A stretch of DNA of 64,000 nucleotides. Source: Anaspis maculata (Eukaryota > Arthropoda > Insecta > Coleoptera > Scraptiidae). Shown in pieces: positions 42,001 through 53,676 of the stretch. The number at the start of each line of letters is the position of its first letter. Position 1 is the stretch's first letter. The stretch lies in NCBI GenBank assembly GCA_949128115.1, contig OX421965.1, positions 10,819,420 to 10,883,419 of the forward strand, written 5' to 3'. Below the pieces are notes generated by a model. It was not told the DNA's origin and did not search any database. It saw nothing but the letters and a program-made list of their open reading frames with translations. The translations under genes and the position numbers were made by a program.

Positions 42001-45000
42001 TTGTCTTCAGTTGAACGGCCCACAAAAAGCAACGACATTGGTCGCATTTTTTCCGTCAAATTTGACCAACAAACCGCTTCGTCTTTCAACCAAGCCGATC
42101 TGTTTTTTTCGGGCAAATTGACCACGATTGGAAATGAAAAAAAGTCAAAGTTGTTTTTTTGAGGTGGTAATCTTCTAGAACACGTCTTTGAGTCCGAAAC
42201 CTTCAGAATAGACTCACTATTTGCAAATAAATCTTAACATTTCCAAATTCTTAACCCTTTACGGGCTTAAGAAGCCGACTATTATATAAACTGGTGTTAG
42301 CTTTTCGACAGTTCTTTTCTATCCAATCCAAGAAAATCGTCCAGATTTTGTCGTCAGTTGAACTGCCCACGAAACGCAACGACATTGGTCGCTTTTTTTT
42401 TCGTCAACTTGGACCAACAAACCGCTTCGTCTTTCAACCAAGCCGAACTGACTTTTTCAGGCAAATTGACCACGTTTGGAAATGAAAAAAAGCCAAAGTT
42501 GTTTTTTTGAGGTGGTAATCTTCTAGAACACGTCTTTGAGTCCGAAACCTTCAGAATAGACTCACTATTTGCGAATAATTATTAACATTTCCAAATTCTT
42601 AACCCTTTACGGGCTTAAGAAGCCGACTATTATATAAACTGGTGTTAGCTTTTCGGAAGTTCTTTTCTATCCAATCCAAGAAAATCGTCCAGATTTTGTC
42701 GTCAGTTGTACTGCCCACGAAACGCAACGACATTGGTCGCTTTTTTTTTCGTCAACTTGGACCAACAAACCGCTCCGTCTTTCAACCAAGCCGAACTGAC
42801 TTTTTCAGGCAAATTGACCACGTTTGGAAATGAAAAAAAGTCAAAGTTGTTTTTTTGAGGTGGTAATCTTTCAGAAGACGTGTTTGGGTCCAAAACCTCC
42901 AGAATAGGCTCACTATTTGCGAATAATTTTGAACATTTCCAACTTCTTAACCCTGTACGGGCATAAGAAGCCGACTATTATTTAAACTGGTGTTAGCTTT
43001 TCGAAAGTTCGTTTCTATCAATTCCAAGAAAATCGTCCAGATTTTGTCGTCAGTTGAATGGCCCACAAAAAGCAACGACATTGGTCGCATTTTTTCCGTC
43101 AAATTTGACCAACAATCCGCTTCGTCTTTCAACCAAGCCGATCTGATTTTTTCGGGCAAATTGACCACGATTGGAAATGAAAAAAAGTCAAAGTTGTTTT
43201 TTTGAGGTGGTAATCTTTCAGAAGACGTGTTTGGGTCCAAAACCTCCAGAATAGACTCACTATTTGCAAATAATTACTAACATTTCCAAATTCTTAACCC
43301 TTTACGGGCTTAAGAAGCCGACTATTATATAAACTGGTGTTAGCTTTTCGAAAGTTCTTTTCTATCCAATCCATGAAAATCGTCCAGATTTTGTCGTCAG
43401 TTGATCTGCCCACGAAACGCAACGACATTGGTCGCTTTTTTTTTCGTCAACTTGGACCAACAAACCGCTTCGTCTTTCAACCAAGCCGAACTGACTTTTT
43501 CGGGCAAATTGACCACGTTTGGAAATGAAAAAAAGTCAAAGTTGTTTTTTTGAGGTGGTAATCTTTCAGAATACGAGTTTGAGTTCGAAACCTTCAGAAT
43601 AGACTCACTATTTGCGAGTAATTTTCAAAATTTCCAACTTTTCAACCCTGTACGGGCTTAAGAAGCCGACTATTATATACTGGTGTTAGCTTTTCGAAAG
43701 TTCTTTTCTATCAATTCCAAGAAAATCGTCCAGATTTTGTCTTCAGTTGAACGGCCCACAAAAAGCAACGACATTGGTCGCATTTTTTCCGTCAAATTTG
43801 ACCAACAAACCGCTTCGTCTTTCAACCAAGCCGATCTGTTTTTTTCGGGCAAATTGACCACGATTGGAAATGAAAAAAGTCAAAGTTGTTTTTTTGAGGT
43901 GGTAATCTTCTAGAACACGTCTTTGAGTCCGAAACCTTCAGAATAGACTCACTATTTGCGAGTAATTTTCAAAATTTCCAACTTCTTAACCCTGTACGGG
44001 CTTAAGAAGCCGACTATTATATACTGGTGTTAGCTTTTCGAAAGTTCTTTTCTATCCAATCCAAGAAAATCGTCCAGATTTTGTCGTCAGTTGAACTGCC
44101 CACGAAACGCAACGACATTGGTCGCTTTTTTTTTCGTCAACTTGGGCCGACAAACCGCTTCGTCTTTCAATCAAGCCAAACTGACTTTTTCGGGCAAATT
44201 GACCACATTTGGAAATGAAAAAAAGTCAAAGTTGTTTTTTTGAGGTGGTAATCTTCCAGAAGACGTGTTTGGGTCCAAAACCTCCAGAATAGACTCACTA
44301 TTTGGTGATAATTTTCAAAATTTCCAACTTCTCTATCCCGTACGGGCTTAAGAAGACGACTGTTCCACAAACTGGTGTCAGATTTTCGGGAGGTCTGTCC
44401 TATCTAATCCAAGAAAATCGTTCAGTTTTGTCGTCAGTTGAACTGCCCACGAAACGCAACGACATTGGTCGCTTTTTTTTTCGTCAACTTGGACCAACAA
44501 ACCGCTTCGTCTTTCAACCAAGCCGATCTGATTTTTTCGGGCAAATTGACCACGATTGGAAATGAAAAAAAGTCAAAGTTGTTTTTTTGAGGTGGTAATC
44601 TTTCAGAATACGTGTTTGAGTCCGAAACCTTCAGATTAGACTCACTATTTGCGAGTAATTTTTAAAATTTCCAACTTCTTAACCCTGTACGGGCTTAAGA
44701 AGCCGACTATTATAAACTGGTGTTAGCTTTTCGGAAGTTCTTTTCTATCCAATCCATGAAAATCGTCCAGATTTTGTCGTCAGTTGAACTGCCCACGAAA
44801 CGCAACGACATTGGTCGCTTTTTTTTTCGTCAACTTGGACCAACAAACCGCTTCGTCTTTCAACCAAGCCGAACTGACTTTTTCGGGCAAATTGACCACG
44901 TTTGGAAATGAAAAAAAGTCAAAGTTGTTTTTTTGAGGTGGTAATCTTTCAGAATACGTGTTTGGGTCCAAAACCTCCAGAATAGACTCACTATTTGCGA

Positions 45001-45466
45001 ATAATTTTGAACATTTCCAACTTCTTAACCCTGTACGGGCATAAGAAGCCGACTATTATATATACTGGTGTTAGCTTTTCGAAAGTTCTTTTCTATCAAT
45101 TCCAAGAAAATCGTCCAGATTTTGTCGTCAGTTGAACGGCCCACAAAAAGCAACGACATTGGTCGCATTTTTTTCGTCAAATTTGACCAACAAACCGCTT
45201 CGTCTTTCAACCAAGCCGATCTGATTTTTTCGGGCAAATTGACCACGATTGGAAATGAAAAGAAGTCAAAGTTGTTTTTTTGAGGTGGTAATCTTTCAGA
45301 ATACGTGTTTGGGTCCGAAACCTCCAGAATAGACTCACTATTTGCGAATAATTTTGAACATTTCCAACTTTTTAACCCTCTACGGGCTTAAGAAGCCGAC
45401 TATTATATAAACTGACGTTAGCTTTTCGAAAGTTCTTTTCTATCCAATCCAAGAAAATCGTGTACG
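39018..45466. repeat. Satellite array, ~347-bp monomers, about 18 copies
   Basis: Monomers repeat every 344-348 bases (for example 'gttagcttttcgaaagttc' near 39193, 39540, 40232, 41604, 41949, 43685, 45070). Two subtypes exist. Type A has 'ttctatcaattccaagaaaatcg', ends the motif with 'cggcccacaaaaagc' and uses 'cattttttccgtcaaattt'. Type B has 'tatccaatccatgaaa', 'ctgcccacgaaacgc' and 'tttttttcgtcaacttgg'. The first five or so units are A; from about 41602 A and B alternate irregularly. Short frames on both strands recur in each unit because the sequence repeats, not because they are independent genes. Confidence 0.95.
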
Positions 45467-46372
45467 GGCTTAAGAAATGACCTTTCTACAAACTGGTGTC
45501 AGTTTTCGGGACTTCTGGCCTATCCAATCCAAGAAAATTGTTCAGTTTTTGTCGTCAGTTGAACTGCCTACGAAACACATCGACATTGGTCGCTTTTTTT
45601 TTTCGTCAACTTTGACCAACAAACCGCTTCGTCTTTCAACCAAACCGAACTGACTTTTTCGGTCAATTTGACCTCGATTGGAAATGAAAAAAAGACGAAA
45701 GAAAGAGAAAGTTGTTTTTTTGATGTGGTTATCCTCCAAAAGACGTGTTTGGGTCCGAAACCTTCAGAATAGACTCACTATTTGCGAATAATTTTCAAAA
45801 TTTCCAAAATTTCCAATTTTTTGGTGTTTGGTTTTTGGGCCAATTGATCACGATTGGAAATGAAAAAAAGTCGAAGTTGTTTTTTTCAGGTGATTATCTT
45901 CCAGAAGACGTGTTTGGGTCCGAAACCCTCAGAATAGACTCACTATTTGCGAATAATTTTCAAAATTTCCAACTTCTCAATCCCGTAGGTACGGACTTAA
46001 GAAGACGACTTGTCCACAGACTGGTGTCAGATTTTCGGGAGTTCTTTCCTATCCAATCCAAGAAAATCGTTCAGATTTTGTCGTCAGTTGAACTGCCCAC
46101 GAAAAACATCGACATTGGTCGCATTTTTTTTTTCGTCAACTTTCACCAACAAACCGCTTCGTCTTTCAACCAAGTCGAACTGACTTTTTCGGGCAAATTG
46201 GTCACGATTGGAAATGAAAGAAGTCAAAGTTGTTTTTTAGGTGGTAATATTTCAGAAGACGTGTTTGGGTTCGAAGCCTTCAGAATAGACTCACTATTTG
46301 CGAGTAATTTTCAAAATTTTCAATTTCTTGCTGACCGTTTAACCGGTTTGACCAGATATTGACTTGTTAACC
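45466..46372. repeat. Diverged, deleted satellite units
   Basis: At about 45463 a monomer jumps from 'ccaagaaaatcg' to 'tgtacgggcttaagaaatgacc', a deletion of most of one unit. The following units are divergent (for example 'cctacgaaacacatcgac'), with one short unit near 45760-45960. The same block recurs at 48893-49795. Confidence 0.88.
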
Positions 46373-46459
46373 ATAACTGGTTTTGTAACTAGTCAAAAAT
46401 TTCGTAAACGATTAACTGGTTAGTTGAATCTTTTCTGACTGCACTACTCTTACTACTTA

Positions 46460-46640
46460 GCCCTGGGTTGCATCAAACCTCAATTAAATTTAGTTCGCTA
46501 CTAAATTTTAATTGAGGCTTGTGAGGCTTGTCATTGGCCAATTTGCATATTCATGAATGAAAATGGGAGGAGCTTCATGCGTTGTTAATTATGAACTAAA
46601 TCTAATTGAGGGTGATTGATTAATTGAGACCAAGGGTCAG
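46460..46640. mobile_element. MITE with CCCTGGGTTGCATCAA ends
   Basis: 'ccctgggttgcatcaaacc' and 'aattaaatttagtt' at the left pair with 'aactaaatctaatt' and 'attgagaccaaggg' at the right. About 175 bases. A second copy at about 49883-50063 arises from the segmental duplication, not from transposition. Confidence 0.65.
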
Positions 46641-46860
46641 TCTCTTAAGTAAGTTTAAGCACGATTTCATTTGGATTTGTCATTACTCCAATTCAAGGTA
46701 GATACCCTGGTGATGAAATATACGAATTAAATTTCAAACCTCTCTTTCTGCCCTCCCTCAACTCAAAATACTGAAACGGCTAGGCTGTAAGTGTAAATGT
46801 GTAAATGTGGCACGGGCCAGTACGGGCCTAAATGATTATGTTCTTAGGATCGTGTGGGAT

Positions 46861-47640
46861 CTAGAGAGACCTGGATCTGGTTACCCAGAGAGTGACGAAA
46901 GCCAAGTCATTGAGCGAGAGGGTATAGAGAGAGAGAAAGCTAGAGCACTAGGGTATTTGCACGTCAGGGTGTGGTGCCATTGCTTGTTACTAAACCACCC
47001 TGCGTCACAGTCAAAATGCATGACATGAGCTGTCAATATTTTTGTTTAGGTTAAGTCGACTGTTTTATCTTTCAACACAGATTTTTTCACTAAATTTAAC
47101 AGAAACTCTTAAAAACTGTTCGAGTCATGTATATTGTGTTCCATACATAGCAGATGCTTTCGATCACCGTATTTCAAGTACTGCTGGCATTTCGTCGAAC
47201 GTAGGTTTCATCATCCAACTCATTCCGTCGAACGCAAATTCCGTTGATCGTTGAATGCAGTAACCGTCGACGTGGTGACCCCATCGTGAAGATAGATTTG
47301 TAATTGTCGTAAGCGCAGTAGGTATATTATGTATTCCAGTAGGTACTGGCCCCGAACAGCTGGAAAACCCAAAAAGTACAATTATAGAAGTCCATCAATT
47401 TTGCAAGATTCTATACCTGATGGTTTCTTCGGCAAGGAAAACATCACATCCTCCCGACTCTTGTACTGCTCCACGGTGCACCTTTTTCGTTTTGGCATTT
47501 TTAGCCCGGATTTCGGCGATTTCGGCATGCAAAATAATGACAATTCAAATTTGTAAACAAATCGGGGAAATGACAAATGTCAATAGCAACCACGCCCACC
47601 GCAGCTAACTCTGTTTTAAATTTTGACGAGGCCAGGAAAT
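46861..47640. other. Unique spacer inside the satellite region
   Basis: Non-satellite DNA between the two duplicated blocks. It includes 'gagagagagagaaagc' at 46925-46945 and a candidate minus-strand exon at 47382-47576. No repeat ends are evident. The satellite resumes abruptly at about 47645. Confidence 0.55.
47382..47576 (-). CDS. Candidate first exon, unknown gene
   Basis: The minus strand has ATGs at 47576, 47529 and 47499 in one frame. It reads MPKSPKSGLK, then MPKRKRCTVEQYKSREDVM and FSLPKKPSG, where a gtatag could be a donor (about 47422). The basic, Cys-containing start is faintly like a DNA-binding protein N-terminus, but too little is present to name a family. It may equally be chance. 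Confidence 0.25.
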   Translation of the reverse strand: MSFPRFVYKFELSLFCMPKSPKSGLKMPKRKRCTVEQYKSREDVMFSLPKKPSGIESCKIDGLL

Positions 47641-48893
47641 GCCGAGATAAAAGTTGTTTTTTTTGAGGTGGTAATCTTCCAGAACACGTGTTTGAGTCCG
47701 AAACCTTCAGAATAGACTCACTATTTGCGAGTAATTTTTAAAATTTCCAACTTCTTAACCCTGTACGGGCTTAAGAAGCCGACTATTATAAACTGGTGTT
47801 AGCTTTTCGAAAGTTCTTTTCTATCCAATCCATGAAAATCGTCCAGATTTTGTCGTCAGTTGAACTGCCCACGAAACGCAACGACATTGGTCGCTTTTTT
47901 TTTCGTCAACTTGGACCAACAAACCGCTTCGTCTTTCAACCAAGCCAAACTGACTTTTTCGGGCAAATTGACCACATTTGGAAATGAAAAAAAGTCAAAC
48001 TTGTTTTTTTGAGGTGGTAATCTTTCAGAATACGTGTTTGGGTCCAAAACCTCCAGAATAGACTCACTATTTGCGAATAATTTTGAACATTTCCAACTTC
48101 TTAACCCTGTACGGGCATAAGAAGCCGACTATTATATATACTGGTGTTAGCTTTTCGAAAGTTCTTTTCTATCAATTCCAAGAAAATCGTCCAGATTTTG
48201 TCGTCAGTTGAAAGGCCCACAAAAAGCAACGACATTGGTCGCATTTTTTCCGTCAAATTAGACCAACAAACCGCTTCGTCTTTCAACCAAGCCGATCTGA
48301 TTTTTTCGGGCAAATTGACCACGATTGGAAATGAAAAAAAGTCAAAGTTGTTTTTTTGAGGTGGTAATCTTTCAGAATACGTGTTTGAGTCCGAAACCTT
48401 CAGATTAGACTCACTATTTGCGAGTAATTTTTAAAATTTCCAACTTCTTAACCCTGTACGGGCTTAAGAAGCCGACTATTATAAACTGGTGTTAGCTTTT
48501 CGAAAGTTCTTTCCTATCCAATCCATGAAAATCGTCCAGATTTTGTCGTCAGTTGAACTGCCCACGAAACGCAACGACATTGGTCGCTTTTTTTTTCGTC
48601 AACTTGGACCAACAAACCGCTTCGTCTTTCAACCAAGCCAAACTGACTTTTTCGGGCAAATTGACCACATTTGGGAATGAAAAAAAGTCAAACTTGTTTT
48701 TTTGAGGTGGTAATCTTTCAGAATACGTGTTTGGGTCCGAAACCTCCAGAATAGACTCACTATTTGCGAATAATTTTGAACATTTCCAACTTTTTAACCC
48801 TCTACGGGCTTAAGAAGCCGACTATTATATAAACTGGTGTTAGCTTTTCGAAAGTTCTTTTCTATCCAATCCAAGAAAATCGTGTACGGGCTT
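47641..48893. repeat. Second satellite block, about 3.6 monomers
   Basis: B (47796), A (48144) and B (48489) monomers, then the same deleted monomer that ends the first array ('atcgtgtacgggcttaag' at about 48888). It is the left part of the duplicated block and carries one monomer more than the corresponding end of array 1. Confidence 0.93.
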
Positions 48894-50281
48894 AAGAAAT
48901 GACCTTTCTACAAACTGGTGTCCGTTTTCGGGACTTCTGGCCTATCCAATCCAAGAAAATTGTTCAGTTTTTGTCGTCAGTTGAACTGCCTACGAAACAC
49001 ATCGACATTGGTCGCTTTTTTTTTTCGTCAACTTTGACCAACAAACCGCTTCGTCTTTCAACCAAACCGAACTGACTTTTTCGGTCAATTTGACCTCGAT
49101 TGGGAATGAAAAAAGACGAAAGAAAGAGAAAGTTGTTTTTTTGAGGTGGTTATCCTCCAAAAGACGTGTTTGGGTCCGAAACCTTCAGAATAGACTCACT
49201 ATTTGCGAATAATTTTCAAAATTTCCAAAATTTCTAATTTTTTGGTGTTTGGTTTTTGGGCCAATTGATCACGATTGGAAATGAAAAAAAGTCGAAGTTG
49301 TTTTTTTCAGGTGATTATCTTCCAGAAGACGTGTTTGGGTCCGAAACCTTCAGAATAGACTCACTATTTGCGAATAATTTTCAAAATTTCCAACTTCTCA
49401 ATCCCGTAGGTACGGACTTGAGAAGACGACTTGTCCACAGACTGGTGTCAGATTTTCGGGAGTTCTTTCCTATCCAATCCAAGAAAATCGTTCAGATTTT
49501 GTCGTCAGTTGAACTGCCCACGAAAAACATCGACATTGGTCGCATTTTTTTTTTCGTCAACTTTCACCAACAAACCGCTTCGTCTTTCAACCAAGTCGAA
49601 CTGACTTTTTCGGGCAAATTGGTCACGATTGGAAATGAAAAAAGTCAAAGTTGTTTTTTAGGTGGTAATATTTCAGAAGACGTGTTTGGGTTCGAAGCCT
49701 TCAGAATAGACTCACTATTTGCGAGTAATTTTCAAAATTTTCAATTTCTTGCTGACCGTTTAACCGGTTTGACCAGATATTGACTGGTTAACCATAACTG
49801 GTTTTGTAACTAGTCAAAAATTTCGTAAACGATTAACTGGTTAGTTGAATTTTTTCTGACTGCACTACTCTTACTACTTAGCCCTGGGTTGCATCAAACC
49901 TCAATTAAATTTAGTTCGCTACTAAATTTTAATTGAGGCTTGTGAGGCTTGTCATTGGCCAATTTGCATATTCATGAATGAAAATGGGAGGAGCTTCATG
50001 CGTTGTTAATTATGAACTAAATCTAATTGAGGGTGATTGATTAATTGAGACCAAGGGTCAGTCTCTTAAGTAAGTTTAAGCACGATTTCATTTGGATTTG
50101 TCATTACTCCAATTCAAGGTAGATACCCTGGTGATGAAATATACGAATTAAATTTCAATCCTCCCTTTCTTCCCTCCCTCAACTCAAAATACTGAAACGG
50201 CTAGGCTGTAAGTGTAAATGTGTAAATGTGGCACGGGCCAGTACGGGCCTAAATGATTATGTTCTTAGGATCGTGTGGGAT
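48893..50281. repeat. Segmental duplication, copy 2
   Basis: Nearly identical to 45466-46860 apart from a few substitutions and indels (for example 'tgacttgtt' against 'tgactggtt'). It stops at 'gatcgtgtgggat' at 50281. The junction to unique DNA is abrupt. Confidence 0.92.
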
Positions 50282-51854
50282 CATTCTTTTAGCGCCATCT
50301 ATCAGAACACTCCTTAACTTTTAGCCAAGTTACCAGATTAATAATAATGATAATAATTTCTCATAGGCCAGTACAGTATGCGGGGCTAAGGTGCCTCTTA
50401 ACATTGACTTACGACGGTGTATGTACGGGGTGACTCGGGTCTAAAGAAGCATAATTACACTGAAATACAGGGCTAAAGAAGACTTTATAATCGTAAAATA
50501 CAATATTTTGACTGATAGGTATATCAGAACATGTAAAAAATCATATTCTATTCCATACCATTCTACTCATACCATAGCTCTCAGTGAAGTTTTTGAAGGC
50601 AGCACTGATCACTGATTGATGGTGTTTTACCTTGGTCACGGCAGACAAACTGCGTTCTGCAACTACATCTGCATTCTGGAAGGTGATGACGTCGTCCTCT
50701 TCACTGATGCTGATCGCAGATGTACGAATTTTTGTCCTGCTGAGATTCTTCGGGCGTTCGCGCGTGATACTTTTCTGTATACTTATTCAAGTAAGTGATG
50801 GTTTGGCAGTACGACTGAATGATGGCATCTGATACCGATCAAATAATTTCTTAGCTTCGCTGCCAGCCACGTTATCATCATCAACTTCAACTTGTAGGAA
50901 TGGTACGTTGTTTTCCCACCCGAAGGGACGTCTCACAATGAAATTCCCCCATCCGTTCTTTCATCGAAGAAGTTTTGGGGTGACACGGCCATTTTTTTTT
51001 AATTTTGGACTTCCGCTTAATTCGGTACGAACAACTGTTGCACTGAAATCAGTTGATTTTATCGTCTTTGATGAATGACGGTTTCTCTGTTGCCGTTCAC
51101 ATCGGTATCGCCTTGTGTCCTAGTCATGATAAAATGTCTCAACTATCTTGACCACAAGCGCATAGCTATTTGCTGTTTGAGTTATTCCCCAAAAACCATT
51201 TTCACATTTTGGCATCTTGCTACTCTATCATGGAAACAGACTTGGATACTTTCACCCCTTGCTCTACACTCAAGAAGGCATTTTGTCGCTAACTCTCTGG
51301 TTGACTATGGGCAAATATGAACGATTCGGAAAACTGCTGTTTGAACTCTTGGAACGTATTTATTCTCCGGGGTCTACTCTACCCTGATACTACTAAGTGG
51401 CTCCTCCTTCTCTCAAGTGGCTCGTGGCCGTCTCCAAGAAAAAAATCTCATAATTCATCATCTGGATCCTTTTCAACATAACCAAGTTCCGCTGCAGTAA
51501 TGCTTCTAGCACCTCCGAATCCACTCGTGATTCGTACGTGTATTGTACATCATCATCTTGTCGAACTTGTTGGACTTTGCTCGATAAGTTGTTGTTACCT
51601 TTTAGACTCTCCGGATGGAAATTTTGAGAATCTTTTATTCTACCCGGGGTAGAAAACGGGGCCAGAGAGACCTCTGGGGTACATCACCGCTACAGTATCG
51701 ACTAGCTCAGTTCGGAAACATTTCCGAGTGTGTCAGCGTTCACGAATCACAAAGGGGGCGCAGTGGCACGGCAAATTAAAAACCCTGATTTAGCAGTGAC
51801 AAACATTTAATTATGAAATTACTCTGAATAAGTTTACAAAGGAGTACTAAACAA
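50282..51854. other. Intergenic with repeat X
   Basis: A short 'aataataatgataataat' microsatellite lies at 50340-50357. Repeat X occupies 50890-51090, and 51224-51347 duplicates the sequence just before the gypsy pol fragment (53538-53675). No gene recognised. Confidence 0.5.
50890..51347 (+). repeat. Dispersed repeat X, copy 3, with a second shared block
   Basis: 50890-51090 matches repeat X. 51224-51347 ('atggaaacagact', 'aagaaggcattttgtcgc', 'gactatgggcaaat', 'tgtttgaactcttggaac') matches 53538-53675. Both copies of the latter stop at 'ttggaac'. Confidence 0.8.
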
Positions 51855-53340
51855 CTAATCAAGAATTCGACGACTTATAGGCGATGAATATAATGTTTCT
51901 AAAATGAACTTGCCCGGCGAATCGTGCGACGTCATCAGCCCAGCAATCCCAGCCTCCAGATTCACTGCTTCTCTGCCATGCTCCTCCAGGTTCGCAGTGA
52001 GTCGGCCCCTCTTGTCATGCCGTCCACCGGTGACAGGCCCGCACAGCTGTCGGGTATGTTTTGGGGAGAATTCTCCCTGGACGCCACCTTCCATGTCGCT
52101 GCTCCGGTGAGACGGTTGATTTGCCGTGAAAGGTCGGCTGCGGCATGACTTTGGGGCGTTCCCACTGGACCTGGAACATGACAGAGAAACAGTAATCGGT
52201 CACAAAAAAAAGCATAAATTGCACGATGACAAGGCCAATACACAGGCAACTAAGAAAAATAAATCAGTTACATACAAGTCGCAATAACAGGTGGTATTGA
52301 CTCGTCGGACAGATAACCTCCAACATTTTGGCTTAATTAAACAAAATCGTGGAACCTGACATCACCGCCTGTCAAATGGCCGACACGGCTGCCAACCTGA
52401 CAGACGGCAAAGTCCATCGACAGCAGACGAATTCCCAGTCGCACAACAAACAAAAGTGAACGGGGTTTTTCGCGCTCGGCGCACGACCGCACAATCAATT
52501 GCCAAACTGACACCGTGCGAGCGAGACGGATAAACTTTCAATAATACAGGCAGGCATGGTACGCAGGTAGAGAAAAGAATCAAACATGAGAAAGACAAGC
52601 TTTTCGAAATGAACTTAACTTTTCCTGTACTCGAAGTCCGGCGGGTGAGTTAGATTCCGCGGGACCCCACGAGCGAAGCTGGTAGAGTGCATTCGGTCGC
52701 CGACGGCACGGGAGCACAGAAACATGCAGACGATAGCCCCCTTGGTCGTTGGACGACAGCAGCACAAGTAGAGGTGGACGTTGGCGCTCTTCTGCGCGGG
52801 CGAGAGCGCAGATTGAGGGTTGGGCCCCCATGGGCATCCAAGGACAGCAGAAAACAGTTGTAGGGTGGACGTTAGCGCTCTTCTGCGCTTCCAAGGCCGC
52901 AGAAATATGGACGGAAGCGCTCTTCTGCGCGGGCGAGAGTGTAGATTGAGGGTTGGGCCCCCATGGGCATCCAAGGACAGCAGAAAACAGTTGTAGGGTG
53001 GACGTTAGCGCTCTTCCCTACCTTGAGGGGGCGCGGGGTGGACTGGCGGCGCGTTCATCACACCGACGAGATTGGTACGGGCATCCGCAGGTGGACAGGG
53101 AAGCGGAGAGCGTCCTCTCATGAATCGACGAGCAGCCCCCCGCCGAAACGGCCTGTTCACAAAAATGTACCAATAAAGAACCTGCTTTCCGGACGCAGAT
53201 AACTTGAATTGAACATACCCAAGGCGCTCCTCTTTCAAAGTGGTGCACGCACCGTAAGTGTACTACTCACACATGACGTTTTTCGATACACTGGTTCGAG
53301 GCGGAAAGAACGAAATCTGGACGCGGCTGGTTTTATAGGG
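51855..53340 (-). CDS. Candidate GC-rich gene on the minus strand
   Basis: A possible gene model. There is a TATAAAA at about 53338-53332 and a short exon with ATG near 53275 and a gtgagt donor. An exon runs to a donor at 53022/53021 (cctcaag|gtaggg), and a last exon has its acceptor 'catgttccag' at 52171 and first base at 52170. Two overlapping frames are open across the last two exons. One reads 'HAAADLSRQINRLTGAATWK' and ends at 51962; the other reads 'REAVNLEAGIAGLMTSHDSP' and ends at 51855. Joined phases work for both, so the true frame cannot be chosen. No family is recognised. High GC makes chance open frames likely, so this is tentative. Confidence 0.28.
52798..53014. repeat. Tandem duplication, 133-bp period
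   Basis: About 84 bases starting 'gggcgagagcgcagattg' at 52798 recur at 52931, including 'gggcccccatgggcatcc' and 'gtggacgttagcgctcttc'. The copies differ at one or two bases. The separating segment (52883-52930) has another 'gcgctcttctgcgc'. Confidence 0.9.
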
Positions 53341-53537
53341 ACGCCGCTTCTTGCCCAAAAAAAACTCCGCTGTTTTTATCCTCGACGGAACATTCCATGG
53401 CCGCACAGTCCGACTGTCGCTGCCAACTCAGCGCCGAGAAAATCACCAGAACCTGACCACCCCGAGTTCAGGTCCGGGCTCAATTTTTGAAGAAGGGCCT
53501 CGCACCCTGAGCGCTCGAAAATCGAGGCCGTAACATT

Positions 53538-53676
53538 GTCTTTATCATGAAAACAGACTAAGATAATTTAACCTTTTGCTTTGCACTCTAGAAGGCATTT
53601 TGTCGCCAACGCTCTGCCTGACTATGGGCAAATAAATATAAACGATTTGGAAAACTGTTGTTTGAACTCTTGGAAC
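53538..53676 (+). repeat. Repeat abutting the gypsy pol fragment
   Basis: Matches 51224-51347 and stops at 'ttggaac', exactly where gypsy RT homology begins (ctcgatgaagtc). It marks the right-hand breakpoint of the split retrotransposon. The open frame joining it to pol from 53581 is fortuitous. Confidence 0.75.

Larger units (their letters stand above)
45466..46860. repeat. Segmental duplication, copy 1
   Basis: About 1.4 kb nearly identical to 48893-50281 (offset about 3.42 kb), covering diverged satellite plus unrelated DNA up to 'gatcgtgtgggat'. The sequences then differ completely. The array units on the left also correspond, with one monomer more in copy 2. Confidence 0.92.

Noticed and set aside
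45745..46362. 205-codon open frame
   Set aside because: It runs through diverged satellite monomers and repeats the same peptide pieces (GSETFRIDSLF, KKIVQILSSVELPT). It recurs at 49256-49783 by duplication; no independent coding evidence.
39018..48893. CRISPR-like regular repeats
   Set aside because: The whole ~347-bp unit repeats with no short repeat and variable spacer structure, and the window is eukaryotic. It is satellite DNA.
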